This document shows positions 35,636 to 45,368 of a stretch of DNA of 64,000 nt, in pieces. A model generated the notes under the pieces. It ran no database searches, was not told the origin of the DNA, and saw only the letters and a list, made by a program, of their open reading frames with translations. The DNA lies in the NCBI RefSeq assembly GCF_900104945.1, contig NZ_LT629736.1:1984001-2048000 (forward strand), in the 5' to 3' direction. The position numbers were made by a program, and so were the translations under genes. This DNA is from Halopseudomonas xinjiangensis (GTDB taxonomy: Bacteria > Pseudomonadota > Gammaproteobacteria > Pseudomonadales > Pseudomonadaceae). The first letter of the stretch is position 1, and the number at the start of each line of letters is the position of its first letter.

Positions 35636-36675
35636 GTCACCTCGTCGATTTTGGGCGCGGTACCGGCCTTCAACTGTTCCCGATACTGCCCTGGGGGCAT
35701 ACCAAACCAGCGCTTGAACGCCCGAAAGAAGTTGCTGGGATCGGCGAAGCCGAGCAAATAGGCCACTTCGAGCAGTGTCAGCTGCGGCTGACCCAGGTAT
35801 TGCAAGGCGAGTTCCCGACGTGTCTCATCGAGCAATTGCTGAAAACTGTTGCCCTCTTCCTGCAAGCGACGCTGCAGGGTACGTGTGCTCATGCGCAATG
35901 CGCCTGCCACGGCCAGCCGCTTCGGCTCGCCCTGCGGCAACAGCCGGCACAAAACCTGACGCGCCTGATGTGTCACGCGGGAATGCTCGAAGCGAGCCAG
36001 ATATTCACCGGCGAGCCGGTCATGTGCTTGCGCGAGCGCCGCGTTGCCGGTAGCTAGCGGCGCCTCCATCACGTCACGGGAAAAGGTCAGGCTATAGCGC
36101 GGGGCGCCGAAGAGCAGGGGGCAGCCGAACAGCGCTGCATACGCCGAGGTGTCAGCCGGTTGCGGGTAGGTGAAGCTCGCTTCCAGCGGGATCAGTTGCT
36201 GTCCGGTCATCCAGCGGCAGAAGGCAATGGCATAGGCCATGACCGCGTCATGACTCTGCGCTGCGGCGGGAAGCGTATCGCCGTGTATTGCCAGTTCGAG
36301 CCGGTAGCGGTCAGGTAACGGCTGCAAGGCAATATCCGCGGCCTCCCCTATGATTCGCTGATAGCGCACGATGCGCATGAATCCTTCGCGCAGGCTACTG
36401 CTGGACATCAAGGAAAACGCCACCACATTGAAATGCGCCGGGCGGATCACCCTGGCCATGTTCAACCCGATTGCCGGATTGCCCGATTGGACCACCGCAC
36501 GCTGCCAGAGGCGAGTCATCTGGTCCTGGGGGATCCGCGCATCCGGGTCCTTCAACAGCAGGGGATCGAGCTGCAACTCACTGAACAGTTGACGCCCATC
36601 GAGCCCCTCGAGCTCCAGCGCCTGAATGATGGCATTGGCCCAGCTCGACGATGTGGTGCGTTCGGTGTTCGACAT
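35632..36675 (-). CDS. AraC-family transcriptional regulator
   Basis: 347 residues from the ATG at 36675 (MSNTERTTSSSWANAIIQAL), with AGGA upstream. An upstream in-frame start 11 codons earlier is rejected. The N-terminal 200 residues belong to the Arabinose_bd-type sensing domain (OruR/ArgR-like group). The C-terminal AraC DNA-binding domain (about 240-340) shows RTLQRRLQEEG, the two helix-turn-helix motifs and DPSNFFRAFKRWFGMPPGQYR. It overlaps the nitroreductase gene by 4 bp, so it may regulate it (inference). Inducer unknown. Confidence 0.93.
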   Translation of the reverse strand: MSNTERTTSSSWANAIIQALELEGLDGRQLFSELQLDPLLLKDPDARIPQDQMTRLWQRAVVQSGNPAIGLNMARVIRPAHFNVVAFSLMSSSSLREGFMRIVRYQRIIGEAADIALQPLPDRYRLELAIHGDTLPAAAQSHDAVMAYAIAFCRWMTGQQLIPLEASFTYPQPADTSAYAALFGCPLLFGAPRYSLTFSRDVMEAPLATGNAALAQAHDRLAGEYLARFEHSRVTHQARQVLCRLLPQGEPKRLAVAGALRMSTRTLQRRLQEEGNSFQQLLDETRRELALQYLGQPQLTLLEVAYLLGFADPSNFFRAFKRWFGMPPGQYREQLKAGTAPKIDEVT

Positions 36676-36861
36676 GGCAATCCTGGCGCGCAAACGAAGC
36701 TGCGGCACAAATTATCGTTATTTCAATGGCCTGGATGATAGGCCGGCGATCGCTCCGCACACAAGGGTAACGCTTTGGCCGCGCTGGTCATGGCAACCCG
36801 ACCTGCCTCCACTATAGTTGAAGGAACTACCGTACAGAACCGTACAAGAGGAGGCACTGCC

Positions 36862-37197
36862 ATGCAGGAATCACCAATGCTCGACCAACCAGCGCAGAAG
36901 ACCTTCGCATCTTTCGCCGAGTTTTACCCGTTCTATCTGGCGGAACACGCCAACGATACCAGCCGCCGCCTGCACTACATGGGCAGCATTCTCGTGCTGG
37001 TGATTCTCGGCTACGCGCTGCTCACGCAAAGCTGGAGTTGGCTGCTGGTGCTGCCGCTGGCCGGCTACGGGTTCGCCTGGGTTGGGCACTTCTTCTTCGA
37101 AAAGAACAAGCCAGCCACATTCAAATATCCGCTGTACAGCTTCATGGGCGACTGGGTGATGCTGCGCGATGCGCTGACCGGCCGTATCCGTTTCTGA
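36862..37197 (+). CDS. DUF962/Mpo1-like membrane protein
   Basis: 111 residues from the ATG at 36862, with GAGGAGG eight bases upstream. Two to three hydrophobic segments (about 41-75) follow a FYPFYLAEHANDTSRRLHY motif (histidines at about 29 and 38), and the VGHFFFEKNKPATFKYP motif contains another His. The yeast homologue Mpo1 is a dioxygenase in 2-hydroxy fatty acid alpha-oxidation. Bacterial members have no settled role. The HD-domain gene follows 83 bp downstream on the same strand. Confidence 0.85.
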   Translation: MQESPMLDQPAQKTFASFAEFYPFYLAEHANDTSRRLHYMGSILVLVILGYALLTQSWSWLLVLPLAGYGFAWVGHFFFEKNKPATFKYPLYSFMGDWVMLRDALTGRIRF

Positions 37198-37279
37198 AGC
37201 GATTGTCAGCACTGCGACAGTCGCAGGCCTGCCTACGCTCTATTATCCAGTGATAAAGCCGAACAAGAGGAGATGAGCC

Positions 37280-37879
37280 ATGAGTGACGAACGCGCTAAA
37301 TTTCGCGCCATGCAGGAAGGCACTGCCGAAGACTGGAACATCATTTCCGGCCACTTCAAATCGTTTTCAACAGGCCTGCCCGACCGCATCATGGCGCATC
37401 TGAAGCTGCTGGACGGCGATTACGGCGGATTCCCGATCGACCGCCTTGAGCACTCGCTGCAGACCGCCACCCGCGCGCACCGAGACGGTCGCGATGAGGA
37501 ATACGTGGTCTGCGCTCTGTTGCACGATATCGGCGATACGCTGGGCTCGTTCAACCACCCGGACATCGCTGCAGCCATCCTCAAGCCCTTCGTTTCCGAA
37601 GAAAACCTGTGGATGGTCGAGAAGCACGGGGTTTTCCAGGGCTACTATTTCTTCCATCATCTGGGCATGGATCGTCACCTGCGTGACCAGTTCGACGGCC
37701 ATCCGCTGTATCAGTACTGCGCCGAGTTCTGCGCCAAATACGACGCAACGGCGTTCGACCCTGACTATAAGTCCGAGCCGCTGGAGTTCTTCGAACCCAT
37801 GTTGCGTCGGGTCTTCGCTCGTCCCCGCCGGTCGATCTACAAGGCGGTACAGGACAACCCGGTTCAGGAAGCCTCCTGA
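37280..37879 (+). CDS. HD-domain protein, possibly a PhnZ/TmpB-like diiron oxygenase
   Basis: 199 residues, GAGGAG before the ATG. Metal ligands of the HD fold are visible: His58 in LEHSLQTA, His82-Asp83 in LLHDIGD, His116 in EKHGVFQGYYFFHH, and Asp/Tyr in KYDATAFDPDY. This His/HD/His/Asp set fits both phosphohydrolases and the mixed-valence diiron oxygenases (MIOX, PhnZ, TmpB). I cannot decide which from sequence. The upstream DUF962 gene is on the same strand, but no phosphonate genes are near. Confidence 0.8.
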   Translation: MSDERAKFRAMQEGTAEDWNIISGHFKSFSTGLPDRIMAHLKLLDGDYGGFPIDRLEHSLQTATRAHRDGRDEEYVVCALLHDIGDTLGSFNHPDIAAAILKPFVSEENLWMVEKHGVFQGYYFFHHLGMDRHLRDQFDGHPLYQYCAEFCAKYDATAFDPDYKSEPLEFFEPMLRRVFARPRRSIYKAVQDNPVQEAS

Positions 37880-37916
37880 TCACAGCGAGGCTTTCCCCCT
37901 GAGGTGACAAGCATTA

Positions 37917-37999
37917 TGATCGGTCGGGATTCTCACCTGACCGATCAGGTTCTCGCGCTCCGCTGTCCCGAGCTCGCCAACAAGAAATACTGATCGGTC
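37917..37999. repeat. Three copies of TGATCGGTC upstream of cyaB
   Basis: TGATCGGTC occurs at 37917-37925, inverted as GACCGATCA at 37939-37947, and again direct at 37991-37999. All are in the 152-bp gap before cyaB. The first two form a perfect 9-bp inverted repeat with a 13-base spacer. They could be an operator or attenuator for cyaB (inference). Confidence 0.55.
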
Positions 38000-38031
38000 G
38001 TGGCCGCCTTCTGGCCAAGGAACCGCTGATC

Positions 38032-39411
38032 ATGAGCCTCAACACCCGTCTAAAGCCCGTCCGCCCGCCTCTGGAAGGCTATTACTCGCGCGTTATGGCC
38101 TACCTTTGCGTAGCCATCACTTTCCTTGCGTTGTGCTATGAGCAGGGCCCGACGTTACTCAATCTTGGTGTTATCGCCTATGCGCTGGTCTACCCGCACC
38201 TGACCCGCTTCGCCGCGGAAAACCTTGCGCCGCTGCAAGGGCTACCCAGCCGCCTCGCGTTGCTGGTGCTCGATGGGCTGCATACCGGTGTGTTCATCAC
38301 TCTGGTCGGGTTCAGCCTGGTACCCACTCTGGTCTTTCTCCTGTTGATCAGCTTCGCCAGCATCATCATCGGCGGGCCACTCTACATGCTCGCCGGATGG
38401 CTGATCACGCTCGCCGGACTGTCGCTTGCCTCGGTACTGATAGTCCCCGACCCGGTTCTGTTCACCTCCCCCCTGGTCGCGTTTGCCAGTCTGCTTAGCG
38501 GTGCCGCCTTCACCGTCGTGGTGGCGGCGTTCGTCTACCGGCAGGGACGCAGCCTGGAGACAGCGCAAAAGGAGATCCGCGCCGAGCAGGAAAAGACCAG
38601 CCGTCTGGCGAGCAATCTGTCCAAATACCTGTCTCCGCAGGTTTGGGAATCAATCTTTTCCGGCCAACAGACGGTGACGCTGGAGACGCGGCGCAAGAAG
38701 CTCACCGTGTTCTTCTCCGACATTCGCGGCTTCACTGAGCTCGCCGAGGAGATGGAAGCCGAAGCGCTGACCGATCTGCTCAACAATTATCTCAACGAGA
38801 TGTCGCGCATCGCCCTGCAATACGGCGGCACCATCGACAAGTTTATCGGCGATAGCGTGATGATCTTCTTCGGCGATCCGGTCAGCCAGGGCGCCAAGCA
38901 GGACGCCGAGGCGGCGGTGTCGATGGCCATTGCGATGCGCAAACACATGAAAGTGCTGCGCCAACAATGGCGCAGCCAGGGAATCACCCGTCCGCTGGAA
39001 ATTCGCATGGGCCTGAGCACCGGTTACTGCACCGTTGGCAACTTCGGCGCGGACAACCGCATGGACTACACCATCATCGGCCGGGAAGTGAACCTGGCCA
39101 GCCGGCTGGAATCGGCGGCAGAAGCCGGTGAAATCCTCATACCCCACGAGACCTACTCGCTGATCAAGGATCTGATCATGTGCCGCGACAAAGGTCAGAT
39201 TGCAGTAAAAGGCTTTTCCAAGCCCGTGCAGATCTATCAGGTCGTCGGGCTGCGGCGGGATCTGGGCGCGGCGCCGACCTTCGTCGAGCACGAGCTACCA
39301 GGTTTCTCCATGTACCTGGATACCACCCACATCCGCAATTACGACAAGGACGAGGTGGTCAAGGCGCTCGAGCAGGCGGCCCGCAAGCTACGCGACAAGG
39401 TCATCATCTAG
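38032..39411 (+). CDS. cyaB: MASE2-domain class III adenylate cyclase CyaB
   Basis: 459 residues, AAGGAA before the ATG. The N-terminal half (about 20-175) holds six hydrophobic segments of the MASE2 type. The cyclase domain (about 200-400) has the metal aspartates in VFFSDIRGFTELAEE and GTIDKFIGDSVMIFFGDP and the Asn/Arg in VNLASRLESAA. It makes cAMP from ATP. In P. aeruginosa CyaB is the main cyclase feeding Vfr, and membrane signals act through the MASE2 domain. It lies 152 bp after the HD gene, behind the TGATCGGTC repeats. Confidence 0.93.
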   Translation: MSLNTRLKPVRPPLEGYYSRVMAYLCVAITFLALCYEQGPTLLNLGVIAYALVYPHLTRFAAENLAPLQGLPSRLALLVLDGLHTGVFITLVGFSLVPTLVFLLLISFASIIIGGPLYMLAGWLITLAGLSLASVLIVPDPVLFTSPLVAFASLLSGAAFTVVVAAFVYRQGRSLETAQKEIRAEQEKTSRLASNLSKYLSPQVWESIFSGQQTVTLETRRKKLTVFFSDIRGFTELAEEMEAEALTDLLNNYLNEMSRIALQYGGTIDKFIGDSVMIFFGDPVSQGAKQDAEAAVSMAIAMRKHMKVLRQQWRSQGITRPLEIRMGLSTGYCTVGNFGADNRMDYTIIGREVNLASRLESAAEAGEILIPHETYSLIKDLIMCRDKGQIAVKGFSKPVQIYQVVGLRRDLGAAPTFVEHELPGFSMYLDTTHIRNYDKDEVVKALEQAARKLRDKVII

Positions 39412-39525
39412 TCTGCGTCATCGCTTGATACCTTGACCTCGGTGCAACACGCACAAGGTCATCCCCACCAGCGAGGCGCTCGTATACAATCGCACGATTC
39501 GCTGGTCAGCCTCTCCGGATTCATC

Positions 39526-41706
39526 ATGTTGAAACGTCTTTTCACCGTCCTGTTGCTGGTGCTGGCGCCGCTGGCGCACGCCGATGAGCTTCGCACCGGG
39601 CTGGTATTGTCCGGCGGCGGCGCTCGCGGCTTGGCGCATATCGGCGTGCTCAAGCAACTCGAGACGCAGAACGTCCCTATTCACGCCATCGCCGGGACCA
39701 GTCTGGGTGCGGTAATCGGTGGCCTCTATGCGGCCGGCTACAGCGCGGCAGAACTGGAAAAAATCGCCCTCGATCTTGATTGGCAGGACGCACTCAGCGA
39801 TAACCCGTCCCGCGAGGATGTGCCGTTCCGTCGCAAGCAGGATGATCGGGACTTTCTGGTCAAGCAGCGTCTGAGCTTCGATCGCGGACGCCTGGCCTTT
39901 CCGCTGGGCATCCTCCAGGGGCAGAACCTGGGCCTGGTGCTGGAGACCTTGCTGGTACACACCAACGATATCGACGACTTTGACAACCTGCCGATCCCCT
40001 TTCGCGCAGTAGCGACCGATATCGCAACCGGCGAAGCAGTAGTGTTCGACAAAGGCCACCTGCCACTGGCGATTCGCGCCAGCATCGCGCTTCCGGGTTT
40101 CTTCGCACCGGTCAAGGTCGACGACCGGTTGCTGGTCGATGGTGTGTTGTCCAACAACCTGCCGGTGGACGTGGCGCGGCAAATGGGCGTCGACCGGGTC
40201 ATCGTGGTCGACATCGGCACCCCGCTGAAATCCGCCGACCAGCTCAAGTCGATCATCGACGTAATGGACCAGACAACCGGCCTGCTCACACGTCGGAATA
40301 CCGAAGAGCAGCTTGCCACGCTCGGCCCGCAGGATCTGCTGGTCCAGCCCGAACTGGGCGACATAGGTTTCAGCAGCTTCGCCGAGGTACGCGATGCGAT
40401 CGCCGCTGGCGAGCGCAGCCTGGAAGGCTCGGCTCAGCTGCAAGCGTTCAGTGCCCCAGCCGAGCAATCCGTGGTCGGCGGCAATCTCGCCCGGGCACGA
40501 CCACAGCGCCAGCCCATGATCGACGCCATCGAGGTGGAGAATACCGGCAAGGTGGCTGACGAGGTGGTACGCAGCATGATTCGCCAGCCGATCGGCGAGC
40601 CTTTGCATCTGGGCCGGCTGGAGACCGACATGGGCACCATCTATGGCACCGACTACTTCAGCCGGGTGAACTATGAGGTGGTGCATGGGGAAGACGGCAA
40701 CACGCTGTTGGTGCGTACCCGCGGCCGTGAGACCGGAACCGATTACCTGCGGCTCGGCCTGAATCTGGTTGACGACTTTCGCGGTGGCAGCCAGTTCAAC
40801 ATAGGTGCGAGCTTCAGGGTCAACGGGGTCAACCCGCTCGGAGCGGAATGGCTGACCCGCGCGCAGCTCGGCGAACATCAGTTGCTCTACACCGAGTTCT
40901 ACCAGCCGCTGGACCATGGCTCGCGCTACTTCGTCGCACCGTTTCTCGATGCCGAGTCACGCAATGTCGAGGTGATCATCGACAATGAGCCGGTGGTGGA
41001 TTACCGCCAGCAACGTTATGGCACCGGTTTGAACGTCGGCCGGCAGATCGCCAACAGTGGTGAGGTGCGCCTGGGCCTGTCTCGTTACTGGGGTGAAGCC
41101 GACGTGCGGGTTGGAGACCCCAATTCCCCGTCGTTCAGCTTCGAGGAAGCCTTCTACTCAGTCCAGCTCGACCGCGACACGCTGGACGATGTGAATTTCC
41201 CGCGGTCGGGGGATGAAGCACGCTTGCTATGGCGACAATCCGAGCCGGATCTGGGTGCGGACGAGCGTTATCAGCAGTTCGAGCTACGAGCCAACAAGGC
41301 TTTCGCCTACGGCTCGGACAGCTTCCAGATTGGTGCTTTCCTCGGCCGTACCAACGATGACGTCGAGGTTGCGCAAAGCGCCTTTACACTCGGCGGGCCT
41401 GGCAACTTTTCCGGCTTCCGCCAGAACGGTCTGGCCGGCCAGAACTACAACCTGCTGCGCGGGGTGTATTACCGCCGGCTGAATCCGGGACGCTACGTCC
41501 CGGTGAGCATGCCGGTTTACTTGGGCGGAACACTGGAATACGGCCGGGTTTATAACCGCGAAGACGCCGGCTTCGATACCGGCTATATCACTGCGGGGAG
41601 CGTGCTGATCGGCCTGGATACCTTCCTCGGCCCGCTGATGCTGGGTCTGGGCGGTAACGAAGAAGGCGAAAGCGCACTGTATCTGAAGCTCGGGCAGACC
41701 TTCTAA
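39526..41706 (+). CDS. plpD: Patatin-like phospholipase autotransporter PlpD (type Vd)
   Basis: 726 residues from the ATG at 39526 ([19 protein letters not shown]), where a signal peptide (1-19) begins. An upstream in-frame start is not used. The patatin domain (about 25-310) has the oxyanion loop [13 protein letters not shown], the nucleophile in AGTSLGA and the catalytic Asp in [16 protein letters not shown]-like segment (about 330-405) and an outer-membrane beta-barrel (about 405-726, ending in LKLGQTF) follow. PlpD of P. aeruginosa is secreted this way and has phospholipase A activity. The stop overlaps the recQ stop. Confidence 0.93.
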   Translation: MLKRLFTVLLLVLAPLAHADELRTGLVLSGGGARGLAHIGVLKQLETQNVPIHAIAGTSLGAVIGGLYAAGYSAAELEKIALDLDWQDALSDNPSREDVPFRRKQDDRDFLVKQRLSFDRGRLAFPLGILQGQNLGLVLETLLVHTNDIDDFDNLPIPFRAVATDIATGEAVVFDKGHLPLAIRASIALPGFFAPVKVDDRLLVDGVLSNNLPVDVARQMGVDRVIVVDIGTPLKSADQLKSIIDVMDQTTGLLTRRNTEEQLATLGPQDLLVQPELGDIGFSSFAEVRDAIAAGERSLEGSAQLQAFSAPAEQSVVGGNLARARPQRQPMIDAIEVENTGKVADEVVRSMIRQPIGEPLHLGRLETDMGTIYGTDYFSRVNYEVVHGEDGNTLLVRTRGRETGTDYLRLGLNLVDDFRGGSQFNIGASFRVNGVNPLGAEWLTRAQLGEHQLLYTEFYQPLDHGSRYFVAPFLDAESRNVEVIIDNEPVVDYRQQRYGTGLNVGRQIANSGEVRLGLSRYWGEADVRVGDPNSPSFSFEEAFYSVQLDRDTLDDVNFPRSGDEARLLWRQSEPDLGADERYQQFELRANKAFAYGSDSFQIGAFLGRTNDDVEVAQSAFTLGGPGNFSGFRQNGLAGQNYNLLRGVYYRRLNPGRYVPVSMPVYLGGTLEYGRVYNREDAGFDTGYITAGSVLIGLDTFLGPLMLGLGGNEEGESALYLKLGQTF

Positions 41707-43829
41707 CCGCTGATTTCGAACATCAACGCCGCCCGAATGCAGTGCAGTATCCCTTCGTCCACCGGCTCGTCGAGCTGTCTGGCCAGGGTACGCACTCCGG
41801 GCAGGTCCTCCTCGGCCTCGTTGAGGAAGGCATCCTGGATCCGCTGTAGCTGCGCCGGGGGCAGGTCGATCGCATGATGCAATTCGATCTGCCCGGCACT
41901 GATGGCCTGCGCCAACTGCATATAGACCTGCTTGAGCGGCTGATTCACCTGGCGGGCGATCTGCTCGGCCTCCATTCCCGCCAGAGCGAGGCTTTGTACT
42001 TCCTGCGCCTGGTTGAGATCGGCGCCACGCTCACCTTGCTCGCCCAGCAGCACCTGCAGGAAGTCCGCACCGTAGCGCTCCAGCTTGTGCGAGCCGACGC
42101 CGCTGACCAGGGCCATGTCCTGCAGCGTGGCGGGCTTCTGACGCAGCATGTCGACCAGCGTCGAGTCCGGGAAGATCACGTACGGCGGTACGCCATGGGA
42201 CTCGGCCAGACGCTTGCGCAAGGCACGCAGCGACTCCCACATGGGCCGATCTGCCTCGGCGATGACCGGCTTGTCGGCGTGGCGGCCAGGCGTCGAGGCT
42301 GGCTTCGACACATCCTTGCGCAGATCGAGCCCCTCCTCCCCACGCAATAGCGGTCTGCAGGCGTCGGTAAGGCGCAGGCTGCCGAAGCCATCAAGGTCTA
42401 TCTCCACCAGGTTGCGGGCGATCAGTTGACGGAATACCGAGCGCCATTCCTGCTCGCCCAGCTGCTTTCCGATGCCGTAGGTGGACAGATGCTGGTGACC
42501 GGCAGTGCGGATCTTCTCGTTATCCCGCCCGAGCAGAATATCCACCAGATGGCCGACACCGTAACGCTGACCGCTGCGATAGACGGTCGAGAGTGCCATC
42601 CGTGCCGCCTCACTGCCATCCCAGGTCGATACCGGGTCCTGACAGTTGTCGCAGTAGCCACACTGCTCCTCGAGTACGTCACCGAAATAGGCCAGCAGCG
42701 AACGCCGCCGACAGGTCGTGATCTCGCACAGCGCCAGCATCGCGTCGAGCTTGTGCCGCTCGATCCGCTTGTGTCGCTCGTCACCTTCGGAGTTGGCCAT
42801 GATCTGGTTGAGCATCAACACATCCTGCAGACCGTAGGCCATCCAGGCATCTGCCGGCAGTCCGTCACGCCCGGCCCGGCCGGTTTCCTGGTAGTACGCT
42901 TCGATGCTCTTGGGCAGATCCAGGTGCGCCACGAAGCGCACGTTGGATTTGTCGATACCCATGCCGAAGGCGATGGTCGCGACCATGATCAGGCCTTCCT
43001 CGTTGAGGAACCTGCGCTGATGACTGGCCCGCAACTCTGAAGCCAATCCCGCGTGATAGGGCAGCGCCGGGTGGCCCTGCTGCATCAGCCAGGCGGCGAC
43101 GTCCTCGACCTTCTTGCGCGACAGGCAATAGACGATACCGGCATTGCCCTTGTGCTGGGCGAGGAATGAGAGCAGCTGCTGCCGCGGTTTGTCCTTGGGC
43201 ACGATGCGATAAAAGATGTTCGGCCGGTCGAAACCGGAAATGAAGCAGGCAGCGTGCTCGAGTTTCAGACGCTGAATGATTTCCTGACGGGTTCGCTCGT
43301 CGGCCGTCGCGGTCAAGGCCATGCGCGGCACGTCCGGAAACAGTTCGGCCAGTTGGCCAAGCTGTAGGTACTCCGGTCGGAAGTCATGACCCCACTGCGA
43401 CACGCAGTGCGCCTCGTCGATGGCGAACAGAGCGATATTCAATGTTTGCAAGAACTGCAACGTGCGCGGCTTGAGTAAGCGTTCCGGCGCCATATACAGA
43501 AAATCCAGTTCACCGCTGCGCATGCTGGCGGCTATCTCGCGCTGGCCTTGCTCGTCCACCGTGGAGTTGAGCGCAGCAGCGCGCAAGCCAAGCTCCTTCA
43601 ACGTCGCGACCTGGTCATCCATCAGCGCGATCAGCGGCGAGACCACCACCGTGAGGCCCGGGCGCAACAATCCGGGGACCTGATAACACAGCGATTTGCC
43701 GCCGCCGGTCGGCATCAGCACCAGCGCGTCACCACCGCCAGCCACCTGCTCGATGATGTCCGCCTGGTTGCCGCGAAACGCGTTGTATCCGAAGACGTCC
43801 CGCAGTCGCTGCAATGCCTGCTCGCGCAT
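41703..43829 (-). CDS. recQ: ATP-dependent DNA helicase RecQ
   Basis: 708 residues, AAGGGGAA before the ATG. The helicase core has GGGKSLCYQ (motif I, about 43-51), [18 protein letters not shown] (DEAH and the aromatic-rich loop), [10 protein letters not shown] (motif VI) and a four-cysteine zinc site ([12 protein letters not shown] to CGYCDNC, about 385-400). RQC winged helix and HRDC (about 530-610) follow. It acts in the RecF pathway. It ends in a 4-bp tail-to-tail overlap with plpD. Confidence 0.97.
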   Translation of the reverse strand: MREQALQRLRDVFGYNAFRGNQADIIEQVAGGGDALVLMPTGGGKSLCYQVPGLLRPGLTVVVSPLIALMDDQVATLKELGLRAAALNSTVDEQGQREIAASMRSGELDFLYMAPERLLKPRTLQFLQTLNIALFAIDEAHCVSQWGHDFRPEYLQLGQLAELFPDVPRMALTATADERTRQEIIQRLKLEHAACFISGFDRPNIFYRIVPKDKPRQQLLSFLAQHKGNAGIVYCLSRKKVEDVAAWLMQQGHPALPYHAGLASELRASHQRRFLNEEGLIMVATIAFGMGIDKSNVRFVAHLDLPKSIEAYYQETGRAGRDGLPADAWMAYGLQDVLMLNQIMANSEGDERHKRIERHKLDAMLALCEITTCRRRSLLAYFGDVLEEQCGYCDNCQDPVSTWDGSEAARMALSTVYRSGQRYGVGHLVDILLGRDNEKIRTAGHQHLSTYGIGKQLGEQEWRSVFRQLIARNLVEIDLDGFGSLRLTDACRPLLRGEEGLDLRKDVSKPASTPGRHADKPVIAEADRPMWESLRALRKRLAESHGVPPYVIFPDSTLVDMLRQKPATLQDMALVSGVGSHKLERYGADFLQVLLGEQGERGADLNQAQEVQSLALAGMEAEQIARQVNQPLKQVYMQLAQAISAGQIELHHAIDLPPAQLQRIQDAFLNEAEEDLPGVRTLARQLDEPVDEGILHCIRAALMFEISG

Positions 43830-43989
43830 GGTTCCCCTTGCCTTCTCGAGGCCGGCTCACACCGGCAAAACGGCGATTATACCAGTGCCGGCCGGCAGGT
43901 TCGTGTCACCGGCCACAATCACTCATCGCTTTGGCAATAATCCGGGTTCGTGCGTACAATCTGCCCATTAACCAATGAGAGGTGTGCCC

Positions 43990-44580
43990 ATGTCCTTTGC
44001 CGACCGACTCGACCGCCTGCAGGAGTTCCTCGATGCGGACGACCTGCACGACGAAGCGCTCGATTTCCTTGCCGGCCATGGCTATCTGACCGCGCTGTGC
44101 ATCAGCCCGGTCGATGTGCCCGAGGACGAATGGATGCCGGAACTGTTCGCCGAAGAGCCGAACTATTCCAGCGAAGAGCAGAAAGCCGAGATCGAGAGCA
44201 CGCTCATCGAGCTCAAGGCGCACATCGCTCGTGAACTGGCCAGCGACGAAGAGTTCGAGCCGCCGTGTGACCTCACGCTGGGCGATGAGCCGGATTATTC
44301 GGACCTGCGCAGCTGGTGCGTCGGCTTTCTCGAAGGTGTGTTCCTGCGCGAGGAAGCCTGGTTCAGCCAGGACGAGGAAACTGTCAGCGAGCTGCTGTTG
44401 CCGATCATGGTCGGCTCAGGGCTGTTCGAAGACCAGCCGGAGTTCATCGAGATCTCCAAGGACCAGGATGTGGTCGAAGACATGATGGACCACATCCCCG
44501 ATGTCCTGACCCAGCTGTTCCTGCTCTTCCACGCCCCGGAAGACAAGCCGAAGCCGGCTTTGCTTGCCCCCCGCCACTAA
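43990..44580 (+). CDS. UPF0149/YecA-family protein
   Basis: 196 residues from the ATG at 43990 (MSFADRLDRLQEF), GAGAGG upstream. The acidic all-helical YecA fold shows HGYLTALCISP, WCVGFLEGVFLREE and the C-terminal MMDHIPDVLTQLFLLFHAPED. There is no SEC-C zinc tail. Function is not established in general. It diverges from recQ with a 160-bp gap. Confidence 0.85.
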   Translation: MSFADRLDRLQEFLDADDLHDEALDFLAGHGYLTALCISPVDVPEDEWMPELFAEEPNYSSEEQKAEIESTLIELKAHIARELASDEEFEPPCDLTLGDEPDYSDLRSWCVGFLEGVFLREEAWFSQDEETVSELLLPIMVGSGLFEDQPEFIEISKDQDVVEDMMDHIPDVLTQLFLLFHAPEDKPKPALLAPRH

Positions 44581-44598
44581 GCTTCAGAGAGGCTGGCC

Positions 44599-45351
44599 TT
44601 GCAACGCACCGCGCCAGGGTCAGCCTTAATCTTCCCTCGCTTAGCTCGTCCTCCGTTCAGCCGCGCGCGCGGCAGGCTCCGCAACACCCTGTTTCTACTG
44701 TTCTGGCTCGGAGGTGCCTTGCTTACAGGCGTCGGAGCAAGCGCCAGCGTCTGGGACCTGTCGCACCTGATGCAAAGGGTAGGCGAGCTGTACCAACCCG
44801 ATCACCGGGGCCGCGTACGCCTGGCGCAGTGGCAGACCCTGATGGAAGAGCATGCCTCGGTCGACGTTGGTCAACAGCTTGATGCGGTCAACCGCTTCTT
44901 CAACGACCGGTTGCGATTCGAGCAGGACTCGACGATCTGGGACCAGACCGATTATTGGGCCAGCCCCGTCCAATCTCTGATAGCGGGCGCGGCGGATTGC
45001 GAGGACTTCACCATTGCCAAATACTTCACACTGCGTCAACTTGGTATCGATGAGGCACAGCTGAGGCTGACGTACGTAAAAGCGACCGAACGCAACCAGG
45101 CGCACATGGTGTTGGCGTATTATGCGACGCCGACCAGTGCACCATTGATTCTGGACAACCTGATTGACCCGATACTGACTGCGTCACAGCGTGACGACCT
45201 GGTGCCGGTGTACAGTTTCAACGCCAGCGGTTTATGGCTGGGCAGTGCCCGCTTCGACAGCCGCGCAGCGACGACCACCCCCTTGCCGAGATGGCAGGAA
45301 TTAACACGGAAGATGAGTGACGAGGGCTTCTTCGGCCCGTTGTCACCCTAA
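44599..45351 (+). CDS. lapG: LapG-type periplasmic cysteine protease
   Basis: 250 residues from a TTG at 44599, with AGAGAGG upstream. No ATG lies before the signal peptide, whose hydrophobic core is about 28-46. The bacterial transglutaminase-like cysteine proteinase (BTLCP) triad is visible: Cys in AADCEDFTIAKYF (about 134), His in QAHMVLAYY (about 172), Asp in LILDNLID. Known role: LapG clips the N-terminus of large adhesins such as LapA, releasing biofilm cells, and is held inactive by LapD. lapD is 17 bp downstream. The adhesin gene and its type I secretion genes are not in the window. Confidence 0.92.
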   Translation: MQRTAPGSALIFPRLARPPFSRARGRLRNTLFLLFWLGGALLTGVGASASVWDLSHLMQRVGELYQPDHRGRVRLAQWQTLMEEHASVDVGQQLDAVNRFFNDRLRFEQDSTIWDQTDYWASPVQSLIAGAADCEDFTIAKYFTLRQLGIDEAQLRLTYVKATERNQAHMVLAYYATPTSAPLILDNLIDPILTASQRDDLVPVYSFNASGLWLGSARFDSRAATTTPLPRWQELTRKMSDEGFFGPLSP

Positions 45352-45368
45352 GTAGAGAGGACACGAGC

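Noticed and set aside
39418-40917. A 499-codon minus-strand frame under plpD
   Set aside because: Antisense shadow of the PlpD patatin domain, with no recognisable protein family.
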